Part shown: positions 33,604-42,682 of the stretch, piece by piece
How the letters are laid out: every line of letters starts with the position of its first letter
Numbering within the stretch: position 1 is the stretch's first letter
From: Rikenellaceae bacterium
GTDB taxonomy: Bacteria; Bacteroidota; Bacteroidia; Bacteroidales; Rikenellaceae
Reading direction: 5' to 3'
Length of the DNA: 64,000 nt
NCBI GenBank assembly: GCA_015060165.1
Contig: SUZC01000005.1
Span: 103,887-167,886 of the forward strand
Made by a program: the position numbers and the translations under genes
Notes under the pieces: generated by a model
What the model was told of the DNA's origin: nothing
Seen by the model: the letters and a program-made list of their open reading frames with translations, nothing else
Databases searched by the model: none

Positions 33604-35757
33604 CTACCAATCGGCGATCTTCTGTTGCTCGTAGTCGCTTACTAATTTGTCGAAGGCAGCTTTCATCTCGTCGCTCAATTCGGCCTTGCGACGCCACTCC
33701 TTTGAGCCGTAAACTCCCGCTTTGGTGTAGTCGAACATCTTGAAGCCAATCTTTTTGAGCATAGACTTATTGGTTGGGGTGAAATTGCCGGTAGCAACGT
33801 TGGCAAATTCGGGGTCGGCAATAACCGAGTTTACATCTTGTCCTTTGGCCTGCCAATCGTCGAACCTTACACTCTGGAACCCAATTTCCTTGCTTGGGTC
33901 GGTGCAGAAATAGCAGTTGTAATCCGATTTGTGACCAACGTGAGCCCAATTTATACCTCCCAGTACTCCGCTACTATAGTATATGATGTTGTGAGAGAAC
34001 TCAAATGAGAGATGTGGTTCGATGCGCGATGCCTCCAGCTGGGTGCGAATCTGTCCTGCGAAGATATTGTTGCGTACGATGTTATCCTTGCCGTAGTGTT
34101 GGTGGAATCCGCCACTCTTACAGTTGTAGACAAGATTGTTCTCGATGCGTATGCCCGAAGAACCTTCATCAGTGTAGAGTCCCCAACCGCCGTAATAGAG
34201 CGAGTATATATCGTGTAAGACGTTGTTGCTTACCGATGTTCCCTCGGATATACCTAACGTATAAACGCCGCCCATATCCGAGAGTTGTGCCCAGCCCAAG
34301 TGGTGGATATGGTTGTATTCAACAATGTTGCGTTTGGCGGGGCTGTAGCCATAACCCCAAGTCCATCCAACCGATACTCCTGTATAGCGGAAGTCGGCAA
34401 TGTCGTTGTGCGTCACCTGATTATCCGATGAGTGGAAGATAATCACACCCACTGCGCACGGAAATACGAATCCACCGTGCTGAATAATGTTGTTGTCGAT
34501 CTTGATGTGGTGGGTAATTTCGGCGCGGTTATCGCGTATGGTGCTCTCGCCAATCTTCACGCCGCTTGCTCCAACATCATATATATGGCATCGCTCCACC
34601 GAGCAATCCGAGCAACCGCGCTTAAACCATACGCCACCCAATCCCGTATGCGCTATGGTGCAATCTGCAAAATGGATGTTACGTGCAAAGTTGGCCTCTA
34701 CGACTGTGCCTATGCCTGCCGCAGCCTGCATCTGAACATTTCCCTCGTTGGGGGTGAGGTATGAGGCATAGACGAAATCGATATTGCTAAACTTAACATC
34801 CGATACCTGTTCTTCAACGCTTTTACCCTGGATTTTTATAAATTGCTTTACGACAGGTATTTGACAAGTGGTATTCTCGATAGTCTCGCCATCGCAGGGG
34901 ATATAATATAACCAGCCATCTTCAGAGAGAATCCATTCGCCTTCGGCATCGAGAAAATTGAAATCGTTTTCGGCAAAGAAACGTGAACGGGTATCGATTG
35001 TATTCCACGGATATACTCCACGACCAGCGATAGTCATCACGCCACAAGAATCGACGTGCAACAATGGGCGACGTGTGGTGTCCCACTTATGGAAAAATGT
35101 TATCAGTGGTTGGCCCAAAGCCTCTTTGTTTTTACTTGTCGGAGCATCCTCGCCGATATATTGCGTACGGCACTCGTTGCCAAAGGGGATGGGGTTGTTG
35201 GGAGTGATGTTCAACACCTCCCAGCCATATATGTCGCGTCCCAGATTGGTTGAGTCGATAGGAATATGTTTCACCTGCTTTATGCCTGCGAATTCGCCGC
35301 GGTTGGGACTTTGGGCACGAAAACGGCGCTCGCCATTGATGTAAATCTGTTCAAATCGGAATCCGTAGCGGTTTACTTCGGGAATATGGACTCTCCATAG
35401 GTGGTCGTTTACGGCGGTAAAGCGGGCCGTGGTTATTCCTCCCGATATCACGCTACGGCCACTCTCGGCACCGCGAAACTCGATAGGTTTGTGAAGTGAA
35501 TTGTCGATAACAAGAGGATCGTACATTGTGTAATTGCCTTTGGCAAGGTTGATTACAAAGGCGTCAATCGAACTATCGTCCTGTAAGGCAATAGCACGTG
35601 CCAACGCTTCGTTCAAGGTGGCAAGAGGAGAATTCTTATTGCCTTGATTCCTATCATCGCCCGAAGGTGATAAATATATTTCGTGAGTAGCTCCCATCGC
35701 TACAAATCCTTGCAGCAGGATAACGGCGAGAGTTACGAGTTTGAATTTTATCCTCAT
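33604..35757 (-). CDS. right-handed beta-helix protein, GH141-like
   Basis: Exported protein of 717 residues with signal peptide (FKLVTLAVILLQGFVAMG). It opens with IYLSPSGDDRNQGNKNSPLATLNEA, the usual start of Bacteroidetes beta-helix glycan enzymes, and continues with many parallel beta-helix coils (HIKIDNNIIQHGG, NIVEYNHIHHLG, IRIENNLVYN). Length and order resemble family GH141 (alpha-L-fucosidase and xylanase activities), but I cannot confirm the family by eye. Candidate acidic residues lie between about 395 and 560. It is upstream of the M28 peptidase on the same transcript, so the pair may attack a glycoprotein. This last point is inference. Confidence 0.72.
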   Translation of the reverse strand: MRIKFKLVTLAVILLQGFVAMGATHEIYLSPSGDDRNQGNKNSPLATLNEALARAIALQDDSSIDAFVINLAKGNYTMYDPLVIDNSLHKPIEFRGAESGRSVISGGITTARFTAVNDHLWRVHIPEVNRYGFRFEQIYINGERRFRAQSPNRGEFAGIKQVKHIPIDSTNLGRDIYGWEVLNITPNNPIPFGNECRTQYIGEDAPTSKNKEALGQPLITFFHKWDTTRRPLLHVDSCGVMTIAGRGVYPWNTIDTRSRFFAENDFNFLDAEGEWILSEDGWLYYIPCDGETIENTTCQIPVVKQFIKIQGKSVEEQVSDVKFSNIDFVYASYLTPNEGNVQMQAAAGIGTVVEANFARNIHFADCTIAHTGLGGVWFKRGCSDCSVERCHIYDVGASGVKIGESTIRDNRAEITHHIKIDNNIIQHGGFVFPCAVGVIIFHSSDNQVTHNDIADFRYTGVSVGWTWGYGYSPAKRNIVEYNHIHHLGWAQLSDMGGVYTLGISEGTSVSNNVLHDIYSLYYGGWGLYTDEGSSGIRIENNLVYNCKSGGFHQHYGKDNIVRNNIFAGQIRTQLEASRIEPHLSFEFSHNIIYYSSGVLGGINWAHVGHKSDYNCYFCTDPSKEIGFQSVRFDDWQAKGQDVNSVIADPEFANVATGNFTPTNKSMLKKIGFKMFDYTKAGVYGSKEWRRKAELSDEMKAAFDKLVSDYEQQKIADW

Positions 35758-35907
35758 AGCTTTATTTGTATTGGGTTAATATTTATATTCTGTTGGATCA
35801 AAGGTACTATTTTTTGAAGACACTGCAAAATAGTAATTCCCCTTTATGAGGGAGTTGTCGGGTGTGGTTTGTGCAAATAGTTCTGCAAGTTGCGACTTAA
35901 TACAAAT

Positions 35908-35937
35908 CACATCCATTACGGGCGGGTAATGGATGTG
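35908..35937 (-). terminator. terminator-like hairpin after glnA
   Basis: A perfect 12-base stem CACATCCATTAC/GTAATGGATGTG with a 6-base loop, 24 bases after the glnA stop on the minus strand. It is followed by ATTTGTATT, a weak U-tract. Confidence 0.65.
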
Positions 35938-35961
35938 ACTGATTGAGTAGAATATCGACTG

Positions 35962-37464
35962 TTATCCGCAGTGGAAATGTCGTGTTACAAGCTCGAACAT
36001 CTCGGCTGAGTTTTCGCCTATGTCGGCACGCAACGTGGCGTCGTTGTAGGAGCGAAGATGACGTATAATGCCATCTATCATAGCCTCGCTGAATACTCCG
36101 TGCTGCTGATATACAGCTCGCTGATTTTCCAGGCAATCTGCCGATGCAGCACAACTATCGGGCAATTGAGCCAATCCTTTCAAGCGGTGCTCGTTGCTCT
36201 TGTCGTGGATGTTTACGTCGACATAACACGTCTCGGCAATCTCCAAGGCGTTTTCCATCTCGAATCCGTGACGGCATGCTACCGCCAAGCCTGCCAAAAG
36301 TTGGTATACATCGGCTGAGCCATCGGGCGAACGCATCTCGACGGTCTGTTTCTGCGATGTGTCGTAGTTGCTGTTGGGCTCATACGGGTTGACCGCTCCG
36401 CACATATCGCTCTTTGCTGCCCAGCCAAGTGGAACACGTACAAGTACCGAACGATTTCTATCGCCCCAGCATATATTGGTAGGAGCCTCCTGATGAGGAA
36501 CCAAGCGGAAATACGATGTAGGGTTGGTATTGCCGAAGGCGGTGATCGAAGGAGCCAGATCCATCATTCCTGCGATAGCCTTGCGGGCTGTGGTCGACAA
36601 TACACCTCCGTCGAGCATTTGGTTTTTGCCATCCTTCATTATACGCATATGTACGTGCATGCCAGAACCGGCCTTGCCTTGTGTAATCTTCGGGGCAAAG
36701 GTTACTTCGTAGCCATACTCCATCGAGAGATTTCGGATAATCCACTTAGCCAATATCAACTGCTCGGCAGCTCGTTCTGCGGCCACGGGTAGGAACTCTA
36801 TCTCGTTCTGCTCGTAGAGCATATTGTCGATTTTGAATGTACCTACCTCCGAGTGACCATACTTCACTTGTCCTCCAACTCGTGCTATATAGTCCATGCA
36901 CTCTTGGCGGAACTCGCTGAATTTGGCAAAGGGGGCTGACTCGTGATATCCTCGCTGGTTGGCAGCGGGGTATGCGTTGGTGTCGGGAGCAATCACATAG
37001 TACTCCAACTCGCCCATAGCCTCAAACTCCATTCCTGTAACCTCGCGGAATGCACGGCAGGCTTTGCGAAGGGTGTTCTCGGGAGAACTTTCGAGTAATT
37101 CTCCGTCTTTGTTGAAATAAGAACATAGCATTACCAATGTCGGCAACTCTGCAAACGGATCAACAAAGGCAGTTGAGTAGCGGGGTAGTACGTATAAATC
37201 GCTGCTGCCAGCCTCAATAAATGGGAAGAGGCTCGAACCGTCGACGCGCTCGCCGCAGGTGAGAATCTCGTCGAGATAAGCAGCATTATTAATCACAAAA
37301 TTGAGTGTTTTCAGGCGACCATCACCTGCCGGATACATAAAATTGACCATACGTATATCATTCTCAACGATATACTTCACGATGTCGGCCTTGGTAAACT
37401 CGCTTGACGGCTTACCCAAGAATCTTACTACCGAGTTGGCGTTTAACTCTAATTCTTTAGTCAT
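35962..37464 (-). CDS. glnA: glutamine synthetase, type I-like
   Basis: Makes glutamine from glutamate, ammonia and ATP. It has 500 residues. The N-terminal beta-grasp domain contains DIRMVNFMYPAGDGRLKTLNF. The catalytic domain has GELEYYVI for metal binding, the ATP-binding block VTFAPKITQGKAGSGMHVHM, and the glutamate-loop region NPTSYFRLVPHQEAPT followed by NRSVLVRVP. The C-terminal EMRSPDGSADVYQLLAGLAVA is standard. The classic adenylylation tyrosine context is not evident. Its promoter region is shared with the divergent dcp gene and holds a TACCTTTG box at 37598-37591. Confidence 0.9.
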   Translation of the reverse strand: MTKELELNANSVVRFLGKPSSEFTKADIVKYIVENDIRMVNFMYPAGDGRLKTLNFVINNAAYLDEILTCGERVDGSSLFPFIEAGSSDLYVLPRYSTAFVDPFAELPTLVMLCSYFNKDGELLESSPENTLRKACRAFREVTGMEFEAMGELEYYVIAPDTNAYPAANQRGYHESAPFAKFSEFRQECMDYIARVGGQVKYGHSEVGTFKIDNMLYEQNEIEFLPVAAERAAEQLILAKWIIRNLSMEYGYEVTFAPKITQGKAGSGMHVHMRIMKDGKNQMLDGGVLSTTARKAIAGMMDLAPSITAFGNTNPTSYFRLVPHQEAPTNICWGDRNRSVLVRVPLGWAAKSDMCGAVNPYEPNSNYDTSQKQTVEMRSPDGSADVYQLLAGLAVACRHGFEMENALEIAETCYVDVNIHDKSNEHRLKGLAQLPDSCAASADCLENQRAVYQQHGVFSEAMIDGIIRHLRSYNDATLRADIGENSAEMFELVTRHFHCG

Positions 37465-37772
37465 AACTGTATAATTGTATTATAATCAAATACATATTAA
37501 TGTCGTGCGATTGCGGATGAATCTGGCCAACCACATGGCTTAACATCACGCATATCGCATCTGCGATAGATATATATATGCAAGCTCTTACAAAGGTAAT
37601 AAAAAATCTCTCTCTATCTCTATCTTGCCAATCATTTTCCCCAAAATGCCTAAATCTATCATAAAAACCGAAGTTTTTGGCGATATTGAAGCTGTTAAAA
37701 CGCGACATTTCGTATATTTGCAACGCAAGACAAAGTTATGAATCAATAAATATTAAAAAACAGAGTAAATCT
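37465..37772. promoter_or_regulatory. divergent glnA / dcp promoter region
   Basis: A 308-base gap with no gene. Minus strand: -7 box TACCTTTG at 37598-37591, giving glnA a leader of about 120 bases that contains the small palindrome ATCGCA-TC-TGCGAT (37554-37567). Plus strand: TATATTTG at 37713-37720 for the peptidase gene. The palindrome within the glnA leader is a possible regulatory site, but this is only an inference. Confidence 0.5.
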
Positions 37773-39881
37773 ATGAAATTTGCAAAGCAAATGATCGCAA
37801 CAGCAATGGCGATCGCTATGTGCGGTTGCGGCGGAACAAAGTCCGACAATCCGTTATTTAATGAGTTTACAGCACCTTTTGGTATTGCACCCTTTGCGGA
37901 GATAACAATCGAGAACTATCGTGAGGGCTTGCTCAAGGGTATGGAGGAGCAGAAGGCCGAAATCGAGGCTATCGCAACAAACAGCGCAGCTCCCACATTC
38001 GAGAATACAATCGTAGCACTCGATCAGAGTGGTGAACTTTTGCGTAAAGTGCGTGGTACATTTGGCCCATTGTCGAGCAGCAACTCTACAGATGAGATGC
38101 GTGCTTTGGAGAAGGAACTCTCGCCAATGTTCTCGGCTCATAGCGACGATATGTATATGAACGAGAAGCTTTTTGCACGTGTTAAGAGTGTTTATGATGC
38201 CCAGCAGAGCTTGAATCTCAACCCAGAGCAGAAGAAGGTGTTGGAGAATATATACAAGCGTTTTGTAAAGAGCGGCGCTGAACTTAACGATGAGCAGAAG
38301 GCAAAACTTCGTGAGCTTAACAAGGAGATTTCGATGTTGCAGCTCACCTTCTCGCAGAACCTTTTGCACGAGACAAACAATACATTTGTTACAGTCGATA
38401 AGGTTGAGGAGTTGAAGGGCCTTCCACAGAACAATATCGATGCAGCAGCCAAGATGGCTGAGAAGAATGGCAAGAGCGGCAAGTATATGTTCAATATGCA
38501 GCGTCCGAGCTGTAATCCTGTGTTGCAGTATTGCGAGAATCGCGAGTTGCGTCGTCAGGTATACAATGCATACTACAATCGCGGTAATCAGAATAATGAG
38601 TACGACAACAAGGCTATCTCGGCAAAACTCGTAACGCTTCGTTTGGAGAAGGCTAAGTTGATGGGTTATAACAACTATGCAGAGTTGGCTCTTGAGGATC
38701 GTATGGCCAAGACTCCTGAGGCTGTTTACAACCTGTTGGATCAGGTGTGGGGCCCTGCTGTAGAGAAGGCAAAGCAGGAGTTGAACGATATTCGTGCTGA
38801 GATTCGCAAGGAGGGTAAGAATTTTGAGCCAGAGGGCTGGGATTATATGTACTACCTCGACAAGGCCAAGAAGGCAAAATATGCCGTTGACGAGCAGGAG
38901 ATTCGCTCATATATGGAGATTGGTAATGTGATGCAGGGTATCTTCCACGTTGCTGGTAAGTTGTATGGTATCACATTCAAAGAGATTACCGATCAGGTGC
39001 CTTCTTACGAGCCAACGGCCAAGGCATACGAGGTAATTGATAAAGATGGTAAGACTTTGGCTATTTTCTATAGCGATAACTTCCCTCGTGAGAGCAAGCG
39101 TGCTGGTGCGTGGTGCACTTCGTTCCGCGGTCAGAGCTATGAGGGTGATGAGCGTGTGATTCCTATTGTTGTCAATTGCTGCAATATGACAGCTGCTGCC
39201 GGTGATGGTCCAGCATTGCAGAGTATCGACAACGTTGAGACTCTCTTCCACGAGTTTGGTCACGCATTGCATAGCTTTATGCGTGATGTACGTTACAATG
39301 GCGCTGGTGGTGTGGAGCGTGACTTTGTGGAGCTTCCTTCGCAGATTAACGAGCATTGGGCATTTGAGCCTGAGGTATTGGCTGTATACGCAAAGCATTA
39401 CAAGACAGGTGAGGTTATCCCTATGGAGCTTGTGAACAAGATTGTAGAGAGCTCGAAGTATGGCCAAGGTTTCGCAACTGTTGAGTACTTGGCAGCTTCG
39501 CTCAGCGATATGGATTTGCACGTTTTGACCGAGATCCCTTCGAACCTCAACGTGATGGATTTCGAGCAGCAGAAACTTGCCGAGCGTGGTATTCCAAAGC
39601 AGATACTTCCACGTTATCGTATGACCAATTTCAGCCACACAATGGGTGGTGGATATACTGCTGGATATTACAGCTATATGTGGGCTGAGGTGCTCGATGC
39701 CGATGCTTTTGAGGCATTTGCCGAGACAGGCGACATCTTCAATCAGGAGGTTGCGGCCAAGTTCCGTAAGCACGTGCTCACTCCAGGTGGTATCGATGAC
39801 GGTATGACAATGTATACAGCTTTCCGTGGTCGTGAGCCCAAGATTGATGCTTTGTTGCGCAATCGCGGTTTTAAGGAGTAA
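37773..39881 (+). CDS. dcp: peptidyl-dipeptidase Dcp-like M3 metallopeptidase, lipoprotein
   Basis: Zinc peptidase that removes dipeptides from the C-terminus of short peptides. It has 702 residues from MKFAKQMIAT; the open frame upstream (to 37677) covers the promoter and is rejected as start. A lipoprotein signal (ATAMAIAMCGC) implies envelope anchoring. The thermolysin-like zinc motif HEFGH is at 493-497 with the third ligand Glu in ERDFVELPSQ. The substrate domain ends HTMGGGYTAGYYSYMWAEVLDADAFEAF, typical of Dcp/oligopeptidase A. It is monocistronic with a good terminator and is highly codon-optimised (GAG and AAG rich), suggesting strong expression. Confidence 0.92.
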   Translation: MKFAKQMIATAMAIAMCGCGGTKSDNPLFNEFTAPFGIAPFAEITIENYREGLLKGMEEQKAEIEAIATNSAAPTFENTIVALDQSGELLRKVRGTFGPLSSSNSTDEMRALEKELSPMFSAHSDDMYMNEKLFARVKSVYDAQQSLNLNPEQKKVLENIYKRFVKSGAELNDEQKAKLRELNKEISMLQLTFSQNLLHETNNTFVTVDKVEELKGLPQNNIDAAAKMAEKNGKSGKYMFNMQRPSCNPVLQYCENRELRRQVYNAYYNRGNQNNEYDNKAISAKLVTLRLEKAKLMGYNNYAELALEDRMAKTPEAVYNLLDQVWGPAVEKAKQELNDIRAEIRKEGKNFEPEGWDYMYYLDKAKKAKYAVDEQEIRSYMEIGNVMQGIFHVAGKLYGITFKEITDQVPSYEPTAKAYEVIDKDGKTLAIFYSDNFPRESKRAGAWCTSFRGQSYEGDERVIPIVVNCCNMTAAAGDGPALQSIDNVETLFHEFGHALHSFMRDVRYNGAGGVERDFVELPSQINEHWAFEPEVLAVYAKHYKTGEVIPMELVNKIVESSKYGQGFATVEYLAASLSDMDLHVLTEIPSNLNVMDFEQQKLAERGIPKQILPRYRMTNFSHTMGGGYTAGYYSYMWAEVLDADAFEAFAETGDIFNQEVAAKFRKHVLTPGGIDDGMTMYTAFRGREPKIDALLRNRGFKE

Positions 39882-39921
39882 TTTGTAGGTAGCAAATATC
39901 GATTTGTAAGAGATTATATTT

Positions 39922-39960
39922 GGCACCCCGATGGCATTACGCTGTCGGGGTGTTTGTTTG
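39922..39960 (+). terminator. terminator of dcp
   Basis: CACCCCGA and TCGGGGTG pair across TGGCATTACGCTG, followed by TTTGTTTG, about 40 bases after the stop codon. Confidence 0.82.
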
Positions 39961-40139
39961 CTGAGTGTCGCGAAATTGAGACCTACGAAGGCGACCGTGT
40001 GGGTGAATTGTGAATTTTTTTGAATAAAATGGGGCCCAAAATGCACAATTGTAGTCCGGAATGTTCAAAATTTGCCATAAAAAAGCTATCTTCGCACCAT
40101 AAAATATTTAGGAGTAAATATCAGTCTAAATTTTGAGGT

Positions 40140-41579
40140 ATGGCGATTAGAAACAACGTAATGATTGTAAGGCAGGTGTTGCTGACAAAACTCATCAAAT
40201 TGTGGAATAAAAATCAGCTTGTCGAAGGTATCGACAGAATCCCTATTGAATTGAGTCCGCGTAATGCCCGACCCGTAGGTCGTTGCTGTATATACAAGGA
40301 GCGTGCGATCACCAAATATAAATCGTTGCCTTTGCTTGGATTTGATATGTCGGACGAAACAGATGAGCTTACTCCTCTTTCAGATTATGCACGTCGTGCA
40401 TTGGAGCGTAAGCAGCCCAAAGAGAATATCATGTGTGTGGTAGATGAGGCTTGTTCATCTTGTATCCGTGCCAATTACCAGATTACAAACCTTTGTCGTG
40501 GTTGCGTGGCACGATCTTGCTCGATTAGCTGCCCCAATGACGCTATCGAATTCGATCCCGAAACAAGTCAGGGACGTATCAACCACAAGAAGTGTATCAG
40601 TTGCGGTAAGTGTTACCAGAATTGCCCCTATCACGCAATTGTCCATATACCTGTTCCTTGTGAGGAGTCATGTCCTGTGGGTGCTATTACAAAGGATGAG
40701 CTTGGCGTCGAGCATATCGATGAGTCGAAGTGTATCTATTGTGGTAAGTGCTTGAATAGCTGTCCGTTTGGTGCTATATTTGAGATTTCGCAGGTGTTTG
40801 ATGTGCTCCAAAGCATCCGTGATGGCAAGCAGGTTGTTGCTATGGTTGCTCCTGCAGTGTTGTCGCAGTATAATGTTCCTGCCGAGCAGATGTATGGTGC
40901 AATCAAGCGTATCGGATTTAGTGATGTGATTGAGGTTGCGCAGGGGGCAATGGTTACCACCCAGAAGGAGAGTGCTGAGTTGAAGGAGAAACTCGATGAA
41001 GGTCAGAAGTTTATGACAACTTCGTGCTGTCCATCTTATATCGAGATGGCTGAGAAACACGCACCAGATTTGAAGAAGTATATTTCGAGTACCCGCTCGC
41101 CGATGTATTATACGGCTCAAATTGCACGCGAGAAGTATCCCGATGCAGAGTTGGTATTTATCGGTCCATGTATTGCAAAGCGTAAGGAGGCTCGTCGCGA
41201 TAATTTGGTAAGTTATGTTCTTACATTTGAAGAGTTGCACTCAATATTCAAAGGTCTGGCTATTGAGATGGATGAGGAGGTTATCTATAACGTACCCTTT
41301 AAGTCGGATCGTACGGCTCACGGATTTGCTCAGAATGGTGGCGTGACGGAGGCTGTGAAGGCATATGTTAACGGTGCGTTTGATTTCAGTAGCATACAGA
41401 TTGCAGGATTGAATAGAAAGAGCGTTAATTTGCTCAAAGCGTATGGTAAGACAGGCAAGTCGCCCGTTCAGTTCATCGAGGTTATGGCGTGTGAGGGTGG
41501 ATGTATTTCAGGCCCCAGCAGCCACGCAACATACGATGCCGGTCGTAAGATATTTACCGACAAATTACTTCGAAGATAA
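40140..41579 (+). CDS. [FeFe]-hydrogenase, monomeric group B-like
   Basis: Cytoplasmic hydrogenase of 479 residues interconverting H2 with protons and electrons. N-terminal cysteines form an unusual block (C105, C108, C119, C122, C127, C131), then two ferredoxin-type sets (C152/155/158/162 and C174/178/198/201/204/208). The H-cluster domain has TSCCPSY (C296, C297), GPCIAKRKE (C344) and EVMACEGGC (C451, C455), so all cluster-binding cysteines plus the proton-relay Cys of TSCCP are present. The Met before PC that is usual in group A enzymes is Gly here, and the chain ends soon after the third motif. Both traits fit group B. The electron partner is not encoded nearby. First gene of the operon with hydE, hydG and hydF. 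Confidence 0.92.
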   Translation: MAIRNNVMIVRQVLLTKLIKLWNKNQLVEGIDRIPIELSPRNARPVGRCCIYKERAITKYKSLPLLGFDMSDETDELTPLSDYARRALERKQPKENIMCVVDEACSSCIRANYQITNLCRGCVARSCSISCPNDAIEFDPETSQGRINHKKCISCGKCYQNCPYHAIVHIPVPCEESCPVGAITKDELGVEHIDESKCIYCGKCLNSCPFGAIFEISQVFDVLQSIRDGKQVVAMVAPAVLSQYNVPAEQMYGAIKRIGFSDVIEVAQGAMVTTQKESAELKEKLDEGQKFMTTSCCPSYIEMAEKHAPDLKKYISSTRSPMYYTAQIAREKYPDAELVFIGPCIAKRKEARRDNLVSYVLTFEELHSIFKGLAIEMDEEVIYNVPFKSDRTAHGFAQNGGVTEAVKAYVNGAFDFSSIQIAGLNRKSVNLLKAYGKTGKSPVQFIEVMACEGGCISGPSSHATYDAGRKIFTDKLLRR

Positions 41580-41608
41580 TAAACAATAGATAATCACCGT
41601 GTTATGAT

Positions 41609-42640
41609 ATGAAAGCGGTAGTAGAGCGTTTGGTGCAGGAGCATAGCTTAACAAAGCAAGATTTAATCTCTTTGTTGAGTTGTTGCGATAGCGCAACGTT
41701 CTCTTACCTGCGACAAGAGGCTACCCGAATCGCTCGCCAGCGGTTCGGGTTTGGTATTTTCTTGCGTGGCCTGATTGAGGTGAGTAGCTATTGTCGGAAT
41801 GATTGTTTTTATTGCGGACTCCGTCGTAGCAATCGCTCTGCCGAGAGGTATCGACTCAGCGATGAGCAGATTTTGAGGTGTTGCGAGGATGGTTATCGTG
41901 CGGGGCTAAGAACCTTTGTGTTGCAGGGTGGTGAGGATGGTGCATTTACCGATGCACGATTGGAGAGACTTATCGGCTCGATTAAGCATCTCTATGCCGA
42001 TGCTGCTATTACTTTGTCGCTCGGCGAACGTAGCGTTGAATCGTTGGCGAGGTTGCGTCGGGCCGGAGCTGATAGATATCTGTTGCGTCACGAGGCTGCT
42101 GATGCAACCTTGTATGCAGCTCTGCATCCCAGCGATATGTCGTACTCGAATCGCTTGCAGACCATCGAGCAGCTGAAGGAACTTGGATTTCAGACGGGTG
42201 TAGGAATGATGGTGGGCGTGCCGCACCAAAGTGTGGAGTCGTTGGCGGAGGATTTATTGTATATTAGTCGAGTGCAGCCGCAGATGATAGGCATAGGACC
42301 ATTTATACCTCATCGGCAGACTCCTTTTGCTCAATCGCAGGCGGGTGATGTGAGGCTTACATTGATGGTGATGGCAATTGCTCGACTGCTTGCGCCAAAA
42401 GCGCTTATCCCAGCCACGACAGCGCTGGCAACACTCTCCAATGAAGGAGTTCGGCAGGGTGTATTGTCGGGTGCAAATGTGGTGATGCCCAATATCTCGC
42501 CATTGGAGGTAAGGGGAAAATACGATATATATGAGGGGAAATCGCAAGCTTACAACCAGAATATCGAGAGTGTGAAACGTTTGGGAGCGGAACTTGAGTC
42601 GATAGGTTATCATATCGACCTCTCGCGAGGCGATTTTTAA
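41609..42640 (+). CDS. hydE: [FeFe]-hydrogenase maturase HydE (radical SAM)
   Basis: Radical SAM enzyme needed to build the diiron subcluster of the hydrogenase H-cluster, working on the complex delivered by HydG. It has 343 residues and a TIM barrel. The SAM cluster cysteines are C62, C66 and C69 in SSYCRNDCFYCGLR. Other typical blocks are FVLQGGEDGAFTD, TLSLGERSVESL, YLLRHEAADATLYAALHP and GVGMMVGVPHQS. The gap after the hydrogenase gene is 29 bases, so the two are co-transcribed. Length and motifs fit an active HydE. Confidence 0.95.
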   Translation: MKAVVERLVQEHSLTKQDLISLLSCCDSATFSYLRQEATRIARQRFGFGIFLRGLIEVSSYCRNDCFYCGLRRSNRSAERYRLSDEQILRCCEDGYRAGLRTFVLQGGEDGAFTDARLERLIGSIKHLYADAAITLSLGERSVESLARLRRAGADRYLLRHEAADATLYAALHPSDMSYSNRLQTIEQLKELGFQTGVGMMVGVPHQSVESLAEDLLYISRVQPQMIGIGPFIPHRQTPFAQSQAGDVRLTLMVMAIARLLAPKALIPATTALATLSNEGVRQGVLSGANVVMPNISPLEVRGKYDIYEGKSQAYNQNIESVKRLGAELESIGYHIDLSRGDF

Positions 42641-42682
42641 TACTTTTTTTTGTAACTTCGCATAAGTTTAGATAGGTAATTT

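Noticed and set aside
33554..33697. Extended start of the M28 peptidase
   Set aside because: The added 48 residues are Arg-rich and would place a normal signal peptide in the interior; the start at 33553 gives a standard exported protein.
38907..40046. Long open frame antisense to the dcp gene (about 379 codons)
   Set aside because: It mirrors the strongly biased codon use of the M3 peptidase gene; its predicted protein has no family features. Similar antisense frames occur opposite GH2, galM and hydG.
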